Source: Armatimonadota bacterium
Lineage (GTDB): Bacteria; Armatimonadota; Zipacnadia; Zipacnadales; UBA11051
Assembly (NCBI GenBank): GCA_003542955.1
Contig: DPJP01000006.1
Span: forward strand, 252 to 6,668
Length of the DNA stretch: 6,417 bases
Direction: 5' to 3'
Under the pieces are notes generated by a model. The model was not told the DNA's origin, did not search any database, and worked only from the letters and a program-made list of their open reading frames with translations. The position numbers and the translations under genes were made by a program. Positions 1 to 6,149 of the stretch are shown piece after piece. The first letter of the stretch is position 1. Each line of letters opens with the position of its first letter.

Positions 1-2509
1 GCGGAATCGAGAGGTCACCTTCACACTCGACGAGGAGCACATGGAGGTCGACGACCCGGAGAAGTGGGATGTATGGTTTTCTCCACTTCCGGGTACGCCC
101 TCGATGCCGGCGGACAAGAGCGAGGCGCTGACGGTGGCTGTGCGGCGGAGGCTCGCCGATGCGTGCCGCGGCGGCTACTTCCCGGTCGAGTCCACCGTGA
201 GGCTGGGCATCAAGCGCCGACTGATCGACACCAGTGCCGGGCGGGTCATCTTCAACAACTACCTGCCCCCCGACATGCGCTTTGTCAATCAGGACATCGC
301 CAAGGACGCGCTGGGCAAGATCATCCGGCAGTGCTACGACATCTACGGCCAGGCGCGCACCAGTGAGCTGCTCGACACGCTCAAGTCGCTGGGCTTCAAG
401 TACGCGACACGCTCGGGCCTGAGCATCTGCATCGAGGACACCGACGTGCAGACCAGCCGCGAAGACATCCTCGCCCGCACCGAGCGCGAGGTCATCAAGA
501 CGAACAAGGCCGAGGAGCGGGGCGACATCGTCGAGGAGGAGCGCGAGGAGCGCGTGCTGTCGCTGTGGGAGACGGCGCGCGAGCAAGTGGCCGACGAGAT
601 CTTCGAGAACATCGACACCTTCAACCCGCTGTGGATGATGACCAGCTCCGGGGCGCGTGCGAACCGCAGCCATATCTCCCAGATATGCGGGATGCGCGGA
701 CTGATGTCAGACCCGTTCGGGCGTCTGATCGAAGCGCTGCCGGTCAAGAGCAACTTCCATGAGGGTCTGGACGTGCTGGAGTACTTCGTGTCCACGCACG
801 GCGCGCGCAAGGGTCTGGCTGACACGGCACTGCGCACGGCTGACGCGGGCTACCTGACTCGGCGCCTGGTCGATGTGGCGCAGGCAGTGATGATCGCGGA
901 GCCCGATTGCGGCACGCGTGACGGTCTCGACGTGACACCGCTGTATGAGATCGACCTGCACTGCCCGGCCTGCGGAGAACTCGACGTGCACCGGTTGCCG
1001 GTGTGTCAGCACTGTCGCGCCGAGCTTCCGCCGAACTTCAGCAACGAGCTTCTCGAGACACTGGAGGAGCGGATCTTCGGGCGGACGGCGGCAATCGACA
1101 TCGTTCACCCGGAGACGGGGACGGTGATCGTCGAGGCGGCCAGCGAGATCGGCGAGCGCGAGGCCCATATCATCGTGAACTCCGGTATCACGTCGGTGCG
1201 GGTGCGATCGCCGTTGACGTGTGAATCCCGCGAAGGCATCTGCGCGAAGTGCTACGGTCGCGACATGGCGACGCAGCGCTCGGTCGAGATCGGGACGGCT
1301 GTGGGGATCATCGCGGCGCAGTCGATTGGCGAGCCGGGCACGCAGTTGACGATGCGGACCTTCCATACCGGCGGTGTGGCGGGCGAGACGATCACCGCGG
1401 TTGCCGACGTCAAGAAGCGCAAGCAGGCGGCCCTGCGGAACCTGCACGAGGATGTCGACAGCGGCCGCGTGTCGCTGGATGTTGCCGGGACCGGCCGCGC
1501 ACGGCAGAAGGCCGTCAAGGAGATGCTGAAGGTCCTCGAGACGGGTGTCCATGGGCTGCTGCGCGTTGTCGAGCTGTTCGAGGCGCGAACGCCGAAGGGC
1601 CAGGCCATTACGGCCGAGGTGGATGGGCACGTGGCGGCGATCGAGGTGGTCGGCTTCCGGCGGATCATCATCCATTCGCAGCACTCACTCGATGACATCG
1701 CGACGATCCGCGGAGAGCGGCTGGCCACGGACGCGTATGCTCCGGACGGCACTACGCTGGTGGCGAAGATGGGCACCAAGCTTCTGAAGAAGGTCCGCCA
1801 GCAGCTCCGCAAGTCGGGTCTGACGCATGTGACAATAGCATCCTCCCACCTTGTGCCTCCACGCGGTGCGCTGTATGTGACGGAGAACAGCGAGGTGCGG
1901 GCGGGTGACCCGCTGACCGCGGGCCCACTGGACCCGCAGGCGATCCTGGAGAAGAAGGGCATCGTCGGCGTGCAGCAGTATCTGCTCAAGGAAGTGCAGA
2001 AGGTCTACCGACCGCACGGGGTCGGGATCAATGACAAGCATGTCGAGATCATCGTGCGGCAGATGCTGCTCAAGCGCAAGATCGTCGACCACGGTGACAC
2101 GCGGTTCCTGCCGGGGCAGATCGTTGACCGGTTCGAGTTCGAGTTGGAGAACCGGCGGGTGCATGAACTGGGCGGGCGGGAGGCTACCGCACGGCCGCAG
2201 TTGCTGGGGATCACGCAGGCTTCACTGGCGACGGAGAGCTTCCTGTCTGCTGCGAGCTTCCAGCGGACCACCCGCGTGCTGTCGGAGGCCGCTTGCGAGT
2301 ACAAGTCAGACCGGCTCGAGGGTCTGAAGGAGAACGTCATCATCGGGCGGTTGATCCCCGCGGGGACCGGCATGCGGACGCACCGGGAGCGCGAGATCGG
2401 CTTCGCCGAGGGCCTCGAGTTGGAGATGGAGCAGCGGCCGGACAAGGAGTCGCCTGAGGAGACGGTGCAGCGCCTGATCAGCCAGTTCGGCGGCGACGAC
2501 GGCTGCTGA
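1..2509 (+). CDS. rpoC: DNA-directed RNA polymerase subunit beta' (C-terminal part, 5' truncated)
   Basis: This is the C-terminal ~835 residues of the RNA polymerase beta' subunit. The reading frame is open to the left edge (first full codon at base 2), so the ATG at base 41 is an internal methionine, and the catalytic NADFDGD region lies outside the window. In order, counting from base 2: GRVIFN region (~80); GMRGLM (~230-235); bridge helix FHEGLDVLEYFVSTHGARKG and the following GYLTRRLVDVAQ (~252-294); zinc site 2, with C303 of DCGT and C407, C414 and C417 of CESREGICAKC; trigger loop IAAQSIGEPGTQLTMRTFH (~437-455); GLLRVVELFEAR (~518-529); VQQYLLKEVQKVYRPHGVGINDKH; and RLIPAGTGM near the end. 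Compared with typical beta', it carries an extra four-cysteine insert (bases 962-1015), a ~52-residue insert in the trigger loop (bases 1397-1552) and a longer stretch around bases 1672-1860. It ends with an acidic tail. rpoB is expected just upstream. The identity is certain; the inserts are what make it unusual. Confidence 0.98.
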   Translation, partial: RNREVTFTLDEEHMEVDDPEKWDVWFSPLPGTPSMPADKSEALTVAVRRRLADACRGGYFPVESTVRLGIKRRLIDTSAGRVIFNNYLPPDMRFVNQDIAKDALGKIIRQCYDIYGQARTSELLDTLKSLGFKYATRSGLSICIEDTDVQTSREDILARTEREVIKTNKAEERGDIVEEEREERVLSLWETAREQVADEIFENIDTFNPLWMMTSSGARANRSHISQICGMRGLMSDPFGRLIEALPVKSNFHEGLDVLEYFVSTHGARKGLADTALRTADAGYLTRRLVDVAQAVMIAEPDCGTRDGLDVTPLYEIDLHCPACGELDVHRLPVCQHCRAELPPNFSNELLETLEERIFGRTAAIDIVHPETGTVIVEAASEIGEREAHIIVNSGITSVRVRSPLTCESREGICAKCYGRDMATQRSVEIGTAVGIIAAQSIGEPGTQLTMRTFHTGGVAGETITAVADVKKRKQAALRNLHEDVDSGRVSLDVAGTGRARQKAVKEMLKVLETGVHGLLRVVELFEARTPKGQAITAEVDGHVAAIEVVGFRRIIIHSQHSLDDIATIRGERLATDAYAPDGTTLVAKMGTKLLKKVRQQLRKSGLTHVTIASSHLVPPRGALYVTENSEVRAGDPLTAGPLDPQAILEKKGIVGVQQYLLKEVQKVYRPHGVGINDKHVEIIVRQMLLKRKIVDHGDTRFLPGQIVDRFEFELENRRVHELGGREATARPQLLGITQASLATESFLSAASFQRTTRVLSEAACEYKSDRLEGLKENVIIGRLIPAGTGMRTHREREIGFAEGLELEMEQRPDKESPEETVQRLISQFGGDDGC
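962..1015 (+). other. Extra zinc-ribbon-like insert in beta' (CX2C-X10-CX2C)
   Basis: Within rpoC, four cysteines are encoded at 962, 971, 1004 and 1013 (CPAC ... CQHC, ten residues between the pairs). They lie 17 residues after C303 of the normal zinc site 2 and before LEERIFGR. In ordinary beta' proteins the corresponding stretch is a short loop without cysteines. The normal four cysteines of zinc site 2 are all still present, so this looks like an additional metal site and not a rearranged one. Zinc binding is inferred from spacing only. Confidence 0.75.
1397..1552 (+). other. Trigger-loop insert in beta' at the SI3 position (~52 residues)
   Basis: In beta' proteins without an insert, such as that of Bacillus, MRTFHTGGVAG is followed within five residues by GLPR.ELFEAR. 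Here the match holds through TGGVAGETIT, then ~52 extra residues follow before GLLRVVELFEAR. The insert begins with a basic, helix-like run (VKKRKQAALRNLHED), then a short strand-like segment (RVSLDVAG), then another helix-like run (RQKAVKEMLKVLE). E. coli carries its ~188-residue SI3 between the same two halves of the trigger loop. The conserved proline of GLPR is replaced by leucine. Confidence 0.8.
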
Positions 2510-2534
2510 TGGGGTAGAACGATCATGATGAGCA

Positions 2535-2573
2535 CTCAGAGGGGCGCCGGGAGTCGAAAATGGCGCCCCTGAG
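2535..2573 (+). terminator. GC-rich hairpin after rpoC, possible weak terminator
   Basis: AGGGGCGCC (2540-2548) pairs perfectly with GGCGCCCCT (2562-2570) around a 13-nt loop. Past a two-base bulge (2538-2539), CTC (2535-2537) pairs with GAG (2571-2573). It begins 26 nt after the rpoC stop codon. No U-run follows, so a standard intrinsic terminator is doubtful; it could instead protect the 3' end of the rpoBC mRNA. The -35 box of the next promoter starts three bases after it. Confidence 0.45.
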
Positions 2574-2576
2574 GTA

Positions 2577-2605
2577 TTGACAGTGGGAGTGATAGAGACT
2601 ATAAT
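2577..2605 (+). promoter_or_regulatory. Consensus sigma70-type promoter for the str operon
   Basis: TTGACA (2577-2582) and TATAAT (2600-2605) are separated by exactly 17 bp, a full match to the housekeeping sigma factor consensus in a GC-rich background. Transcription would start at about 2609-2614. It lies between rpoC and rpsL on the coding strand, so it should drive the leader RNA and, if the downstream terminator is passed, rpsL-rpsG-fusA-tuf. Start-site mapping is not available here. Confidence 0.88.
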
Positions 2606-2835
2606 CAAACTCCGCCCGGCAAGCGTCTGTGTCACAGTGGGAGATCGGGACCGGAACGGCACAGGCGAACTGGTGGGTTGGACAGACAGGGCAGACATGG
2701 GGTTGTAGCGGTGGAAGACGCGCCATTGCACATGGTGTCCACCGTAAAATCGGTCTCAGTGATAAGGGGGCGACAGCAAGCGACGCCGAACGGGGTCGTC
2801 TGAATCGCTTCGGGTTTAACCGTAACGGACACACC

Positions 2836-2875
2836 AAACCCCTCTTCAACTGTGCTGAGGGGTTTTTTGTTTTTT
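2836..2875 (+). terminator. Intrinsic terminator before rpsL
   Basis: AAACCCCTC (2836-2844) pairs perfectly with GAGGGGTTT (2857-2865) around a 12-nt loop. The U-run is TTTTTTGTTTTTT (2863-2875), whose first three bases are also part of the stem. This is a textbook intrinsic terminator on the coding strand. Its position between a strong promoter and rpsL makes it either the end of a small RNA or the off-switch of an attenuator. Confidence 0.88.
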
Positions 2876-2918
2876 CTCACTCATGTGCGGTCGTCGTGTC
2901 AGTCGAACACCACGCGAA

Positions 2919-2925
2919 AAGGAAG
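2919..2925 (+). promoter_or_regulatory. Ribosome binding site deciding the rpsL start
   Basis: AAGGAAG sits 7 nt before the TTG at 2933. No ATG is available in frame near the conserved [14 protein letters not shown]-terminus. The in-frame GTG at 2852 lies inside the terminator loop and would add 27 non-homologous residues. TTG is therefore the best start; the CTG just before it (2930) is less likely. Confidence 0.8.
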
Positions 2926-2932
2926 TGGCCTG

Positions 2933-3346
2933 TTGCCGACAATCAGCCAGCTCGTCCGGAAGGGACGCAAGAAGAAGGCGCGCAAGCCGAAGACTCCCGC
3001 GCTGAAGGTGTCCTGGAACGCGCTGAAACGCAAAGCCAGGACTGTGAGCGGCGCGCCGCAGCGGCGCGGCGTTTGCACCCGCGTCTGGGCGCAGACGCCC
3101 AAGAAGCCGAATTCGGCCCTGCGCAAGGTCGCGCGCGTGCGGCTCTTCAACCGCGAGGAAGTCACCGCCTACATTCCGGGCGAGGGCCAGAACCTGATCG
3201 AGTACTCGGTCGTGCTCATCCGTGGTGGGCGTGTCAATGACCTGAACTCGGTCAAGTACCACGTCATCCGCGGCACGCTCGACGCCGCCGGCGTTGACGG
3301 GCGCAAGCAGGGCCGCTCGAAGTACGGTACCAAGAGGCCCAAGTAG
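2933..3346 (+). CDS. rpsL: 30S ribosomal protein S12 (uS12)
   Basis: uS12 sits at the decoding centre of the small ribosomal subunit, helps check codon-anticodon pairing and is the classic site of streptomycin-resistance mutations. The product is 137 residues from a TTG start. It opens with [13 protein letters not shown] and includes [20 protein letters not shown] (K57-K58), [20 protein letters not shown], and [19 protein letters not shown] residues at the end. It is the long form: between TPALK and APQRRG there are about 15 residues ([15 protein letters not shown]), which Firmicutes uS12 also has in another sequence and which E. coli lacks. Odd: the loop normally VKDLPGV reads VNDLNSV (N102 and N105 stand where E. 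coli has K88 and P91), and the normal HNLQEHS reads QNLIEYS. The aspartate that RimO methylthiolates (E. coli D89, here D103) is kept. First gene of the str operon; the next gene is 90 bp away. Confidence 0.97.
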   Translation: MPTISQLVRKGRKKKARKPKTPALKVSWNALKRKARTVSGAPQRRGVCTRVWAQTPKKPNSALRKVARVRLFNREEVTAYIPGEGQNLIEYSVVLIRGGRVNDLNSVKYHVIRGTLDAAGVDGRKQGRSKYGTKRPK

Positions 3347-3370
3347 CTCGACGCCCGGGCACCGAAGGCC

Positions 3371-3414
3371 GCGGCGGAGACAGGCTCCGTCGCGCGCATG
3401 TCTGGCTGCCAGAC
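3371..3414 (+). promoter_or_regulatory. Two tandem hairpins between rpsL and rpsG (candidate feedback site)
   Basis: GCGGCGGAG (3371-3379) pairs with CTCCGTCGC (3385-3393), nine pairs including one G-U, loop ACAGG. Six bases later GTCTGG (3400-3405) pairs with CCAGAC (3409-3414) with a 3-nt loop, followed by TTGTTTT (3415-3421). The rpsG ribosome binding site starts at 3424. In E. coli the S7 protein represses translation by binding the rpsL-rpsG gap, so a similar role is plausible here. The second hairpin with its U-rich tail could also be a weak partial terminator. Function is inferred from position only. Confidence 0.5.
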
Positions 3415-3436
3415 TTGTTTTCCAAGGAGCAGATGA

Positions 3437-3907
3437 ATGCCGAGAAAAGGCGAAGTTGCCAAGCGTGAAATCCCCGGTGATCCGGTGTTCAACAGCACAG
3501 TCGTGCAGCGGCTGATCAACAAGATCCTCCGGGACGGGAAGAAGAGCCTGGCCGAGCGCATCGTCTACAGCGCGTTGATGATCATCGAGGAGCGGGCCAA
3601 GCAGAACCCGCTCGACGTCATGACCAAGGCGATCACCGCCGTTCGGCCGACCGTCGAGGTCAAGCCGCGGCGTGTCGGCGGTTCGACCTACCAGGTCCCC
3701 GTCGAGCCCAGCACCCGTCGCGCAGTGACGCTTGCGATCCGCTGGATCGTCGACGCGGCGCGCGCCCGCGGAGAGCGCCGCATGGCCGAGCGCCTGGCCG
3801 GCGAACTCATGGATGCAGCCAACGGCGAGGGCGCGGCAGTGCGCCGCCGCACCGAGATCTACCGCATGGCAGAGGCCAACAAGGCGTATTCGCACTACCG
3901 GTGGTAG
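3437..3907 (+). CDS. rpsG: 30S ribosomal protein S7 (uS7)
   Basis: uS7 binds the 3' major domain of 16S rRNA, starts assembly of the 30S head and lies near the E and P sites. The product has 156 residues, the usual length for bacteria without the E. coli-type C-terminal extension. Landmarks: MPRKGEVAKRE start; INKILRDGKKSLAERIVY (residues 27-44); the beta-hairpin arm with RRVGGSTYQVPVE (78-90); MAERLAGELMDAANGEGAAVRRR; and the ending RMAEANKAYSHYRW. AAGGAG (3424-3429) lies 7 nt before the ATG at 3437; another ATG at 3433 is in a different frame and soon hits a stop. Nothing in the protein is out of the ordinary. Part of the rpsL-rpsG-fusA-tuf operon; the 5' gap holds two hairpins that may serve S7 autoregulation. 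Confidence 0.98.
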   Translation: MPRKGEVAKREIPGDPVFNSTVVQRLINKILRDGKKSLAERIVYSALMIIEERAKQNPLDVMTKAITAVRPTVEVKPRRVGGSTYQVPVEPSTRRAVTLAIRWIVDAARARGERRMAERLAGELMDAANGEGAAVRRRTEIYRMAEANKAYSHYRW

Positions 3908-4027
3908 TGTCGGCAGTCGCAATGCCGGGCGATGCCATCGGCAGCCCGACGCAGACACTCGCCCCAGCCCGGATCGGGCAGAGGCGTTGACAGAGAAGCA
4001 TAGAGCCTTCAAGCAAGGAAGTACTCA
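3908..4027 (+). other. rpsG-fusA gap with inverted repeats
   Basis: A 120-bp spacer without a gene. CGGGCGAT (3926-3933) can pair with ATC (3937-3939) and, past a 4-nt bulge, GCCCG (3944-3948). GCCCG (3967-3971) pairs with CGGGC (3975-3979) around GAT. No U-run follows either, so they are not clear terminators. AAGGAAG (4015-4021) is the fusA ribosome binding site. A lone TTGACA at 3987 has no -10 partner. Possible mRNA processing or stability elements; function unknown. Confidence 0.4.
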
Positions 4028-6100
4028 GTGGCAAGCAGAGTAGCGCTGGACAAAACCAGGAACATCGGCATAGCCGCCCATATCGACGCCGGGAAGACGA
4101 CGACGACGGAGCGTATTCTCTACTACACCGGCAGAGTGCATCGTATGGGCGAGGTCGATGACGGCGATGCGACGATGGACTGGATGCCGCAGGAGGCCGA
4201 GCGCGGCATCACCATCATGTCCGCGGCGACCACCTCGGAGTGGCGCGGGTGTCGCATCAACATCATCGATACGCCGGGCCACGTGGACTTCACGGTCGAG
4301 GTCGAGCGCTCGTTGCGCGTCCTGGACGGGATGGTGGGCCTGCTGTGCGCGGTCGGCGGCGTGCAGCCGCAGTCTGAGACGGTCTGGCGGCAGGCGGACA
4401 ACTACAATATCCCCCGCATCGTCTTCGTCAACAAGATGGACCGCACAGGGGCCGACTTCCATGATGTCCTTCACCAGATGCGGATGCGCCTGAACGCCAA
4501 CGCACTGGCCTTGCAGATACCGATTGGCTCCGAGGAGACCTTCGAGGGCGTCATCGACCTGATCGAGATGGAGGCCATCTACTGGGAGGACGAGCTCGGG
4601 GCGGAGTCAGTCAGGCGCGAGATCCCCGACCAGATGCGCGAGCGGGCCGAGCTGTTCCGCGAGCACCTGATCGTGAGCCTCGCGGACGTCGAGCCGGAAC
4701 TCGAAGAGAAGTACTACGCCGGGATCGAGCCGACACCTGACCAGATGCGCGCCGTTCTGCGCCGGGCAACCCTGGAGAGCGGCATGGTCCCTGTGTTGTG
4801 CGGGAGTTCTCTGAAGAACAAGGGCGTGCAGCCGCTTCTGGACGCGGTAGTCGACTACCTTCCGTCTCCGCTGGATGTGCCGCCCGTCGAGGGCATCGAC
4901 ACTCGTAGCGAAGCGCCTGTCGAGTGCCCGCCGTCGCCCGACGCACCGCTGGCCGGGCTGGTGTTCAAAGTCGTGACGGACCCCTTTGTAGGCCAGCTTT
5001 CCTACGTCAGGCTGTACTCGGGGACGATCGTGCGCGGGCAGCAAGTGCTCATCGCCGACACCAAGGTCAAGTCGCGTATTGCTCACATTCTCCGGATGCA
5101 CGCCGACGCACGCGAGACCCTCGAGGAGGCTTACGCCGGCGACATTGTGGCCATTGTAGGGCTGGGCAAGGCCACGACCGGCGACACGATCAGCCAGATC
5201 GACCATCCCCTGGTGCTCGAGCGGATCTCCTTCCCCGAGCCGGTCATCTCAATGGCCATCGAGCCGAAGACAACTGCCGACGAGGGCAAGCTTGTGGAGA
5301 GCCTCCAGCGGCTGGTGATCGAGGACCCGACATTCGCGGTACGGACAGACCGCGAGACCGGTCAGCAGATCATCTCCGGCATGGGTGAATTGCACCTGGA
5401 GATCATCAAGGATCGCCTGCTGCGGGAGTTCAAGGTCGAGGCCAACGTCGGCAAGCCGCAGGTTTCGTACAAGGAGACCATCTCGCGCGAGTCGCGCGCG
5501 CGCGGGCGCTTCATCAAACAGACGGGGGGATCGGGCCAGTACGGTGACGTGACGCTGGTGCTGGAGCCGATGCCGCGTGGGGACGGTTTCGTCTTCGAGG
5601 ATCGCAGCAAGGGCGGCGTGGTGCCGCGCGAGTTCATCCCGGCGGTGGAGGCCGGGGTGCGCGAGGCGATGGAGGCCGGCCCGCTGGCTGCGTATCCCGT
5701 TGTTGACGTACGGGTCGCATTGATCGACGGCAAGACCCACGAAGTGGACTCCTCGGAGATAGCATTCAAGCTGGCCGCCTCGACGGCCTTCAAGGATGCC
5801 TTCGCCGCCGGCGAGCCGTTGCTGCTCGAGCCGGTGATGTCGGTCGAGGTCATTACGCCGGATGAGTACATGGGGGACGTTGTCAATGACCTGAGCGCGC
5901 GGCGGGCGGAGATCAGCGGCATGCGCGCCGGCGCCGGCGCCAGCCAGGTCATCCCGGCCCTCGTCCCGCTGGCGACGATGTTCGGCTACTCGACGCAACT
6001 GCGGTCGCTGACGCAGGGCCGCGCCACGTACACGATGGAGCCACATTCTTACCGCCCGCTGTCGATAGAACGCCAGAGAGAGATCATCGGCGCAAAATAG
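4028..6100 (+). CDS. fusA: Elongation factor G (EF-G)
   Basis: EF-G is the GTPase that moves tRNAs and mRNA through the ribosome after peptide bond formation and, with RRF, helps split ribosomes. The product has 690 residues, normal length. G domain: G1 AHIDAGKT (17-24), G2 RGITI (59-63), G3 DTPGH (81-85), G4 NKMD (135-138), G5-like GSSLKNKG (259-266). The [18 protein letters not shown] start and TMDW...ERGITI are typical of the main bacterial EF-G. Domain II follows; domain III holds [10 protein letters not shown]; domain IV starts near 476 (KPQVSYKET) and includes GGSGQYGDV and the tip HEVDSSE, with its histidine kept; domain V runs from about 598. The C-terminal tail ([15 protein letters not shown]) departs from the common HYxxVP form. 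The start is GTG, with AAGGAAG 6 nt upstream and no nearby ATG that keeps the conserved N-terminus. Codon use matches the neighbours. Third gene of the str operon. Confidence 0.98.
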   Translation: MASRVALDKTRNIGIAAHIDAGKTTTTERILYYTGRVHRMGEVDDGDATMDWMPQEAERGITIMSAATTSEWRGCRINIIDTPGHVDFTVEVERSLRVLDGMVGLLCAVGGVQPQSETVWRQADNYNIPRIVFVNKMDRTGADFHDVLHQMRMRLNANALALQIPIGSEETFEGVIDLIEMEAIYWEDELGAESVRREIPDQMRERAELFREHLIVSLADVEPELEEKYYAGIEPTPDQMRAVLRRATLESGMVPVLCGSSLKNKGVQPLLDAVVDYLPSPLDVPPVEGIDTRSEAPVECPPSPDAPLAGLVFKVVTDPFVGQLSYVRLYSGTIVRGQQVLIADTKVKSRIAHILRMHADARETLEEAYAGDIVAIVGLGKATTGDTISQIDHPLVLERISFPEPVISMAIEPKTTADEGKLVESLQRLVIEDPTFAVRTDRETGQQIISGMGELHLEIIKDRLLREFKVEANVGKPQVSYKETISRESRARGRFIKQTGGSGQYGDVTLVLEPMPRGDGFVFEDRSKGGVVPREFIPAVEAGVREAMEAGPLAAYPVVDVRVALIDGKTHEVDSSEIAFKLAASTAFKDAFAAGEPLLLEPVMSVEVITPDEYMGDVVNDLSARRAEISGMRAGAGASQVIPALVPLATMFGYSTQLRSLTQGRATYTMEPHSYRPLSIERQREIIGAK

Positions 6101-6109
6101 GTACGCACC

Positions 6110-6130
6110 CACAGCCAACGAGTCGCTGTG
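6110..6130 (+). promoter_or_regulatory. Small hairpin in the fusA-tuf gap
   Basis: CACAGC (6110-6115) pairs with GCTGTG (6125-6130) around a 9-nt loop, in the 49-bp spacer, five bases before the tuf ribosome binding site. No U-run follows, so it is not a terminator. It may affect relative translation or mRNA processing between fusA and tuf; chance is possible for six pairs. Confidence 0.3.
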
Positions 6131-6149
6131 ACTTGGAGGTAGGCAGAGA

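Larger units (their letters stand above)
2612..2932 (+). promoter_or_regulatory. Structured leader RNA upstream of rpsL (candidate attenuator or small RNA)
   Basis: This region runs from the inferred transcription start to the rpsL start and has no convincing gene. Visible pairings: CGGTGGA (2709-2715) with TCCACCG (2738-2744), enclosing a 5-nt bulge and a second stem 2721-2726 / 2732-2737; GGGACCG (2647-2653) with CGGTCTC (2751-2757, one G-U), which would enclose that hairpin; AAGC (2778-2781) with GCTT (2807-2810), continued by GACG (2782-2785) with CGTC (2797-2800); and a terminator at 2836-2875. After the terminator, 57 nt precede rpsL, with no obvious second promoter. I recognise no known riboswitch, T-box, SRP RNA, tmRNA or tRNA signature. 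Either it is an attenuation leader controlling the str operon, or a ~260-nt independent RNA gene. The first is favoured because rpsL otherwise lacks a promoter nearby. All pairings are by eye, without energies. Confidence 0.6.

Noticed and set aside
41..43. ATG as the start of rpoC
   Set aside because: The frame is open to the left edge and upstream codons read as plausible beta' sequence; the protein from this ATG lacks the N-terminal half of the family.
2627..2637. Palindrome CTGTG-T-CACAG just after the transcription start
   Set aside because: An 11-bp dyad is expected several times by chance in 6.4 kb; no second copy or known operator match.
2673..2708. Twelve-residue leader peptide (GTG start, ending MGL stop) in the rpsL leader
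   Set aside because: Weak ribosome binding site, no run of regulatory codons, and it is not next to the terminator; chance is likely.
2612..2875. Leader as SRP RNA, RNase P RNA, tmRNA or tRNA
   Set aside because: None of the hallmark sequences is present (no GGAAGGAAGC apex, no RNase P core, no T-loop or CCA end).
2852..2932. N-terminal extension of uS12 from GTG at 2852
   Set aside because: The GTG lies in the terminator loop, lacks a ribosome binding site and adds 27 residues unlike any uS12.
3433..3435. ATG four bases before the rpsG start
   Set aside because: It is in a different frame and meets a stop within twelve codons; the ATG at 3437 gives the conserved uS7 N-terminus.
3987..3992. 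TTGACA before fusA as a promoter
   Set aside because: No -10-like hexamer at 16-18 bp; the position is occupied by the fusA leader sequence around 4010.
2846..4012. Long reading frame on the minus strand across rpsL and rpsG
   Set aside because: It is a mirror of the GC-rich codons of two certain genes, matches no family I know and begins inside the rpsG-fusA gap without a ribosome binding site.
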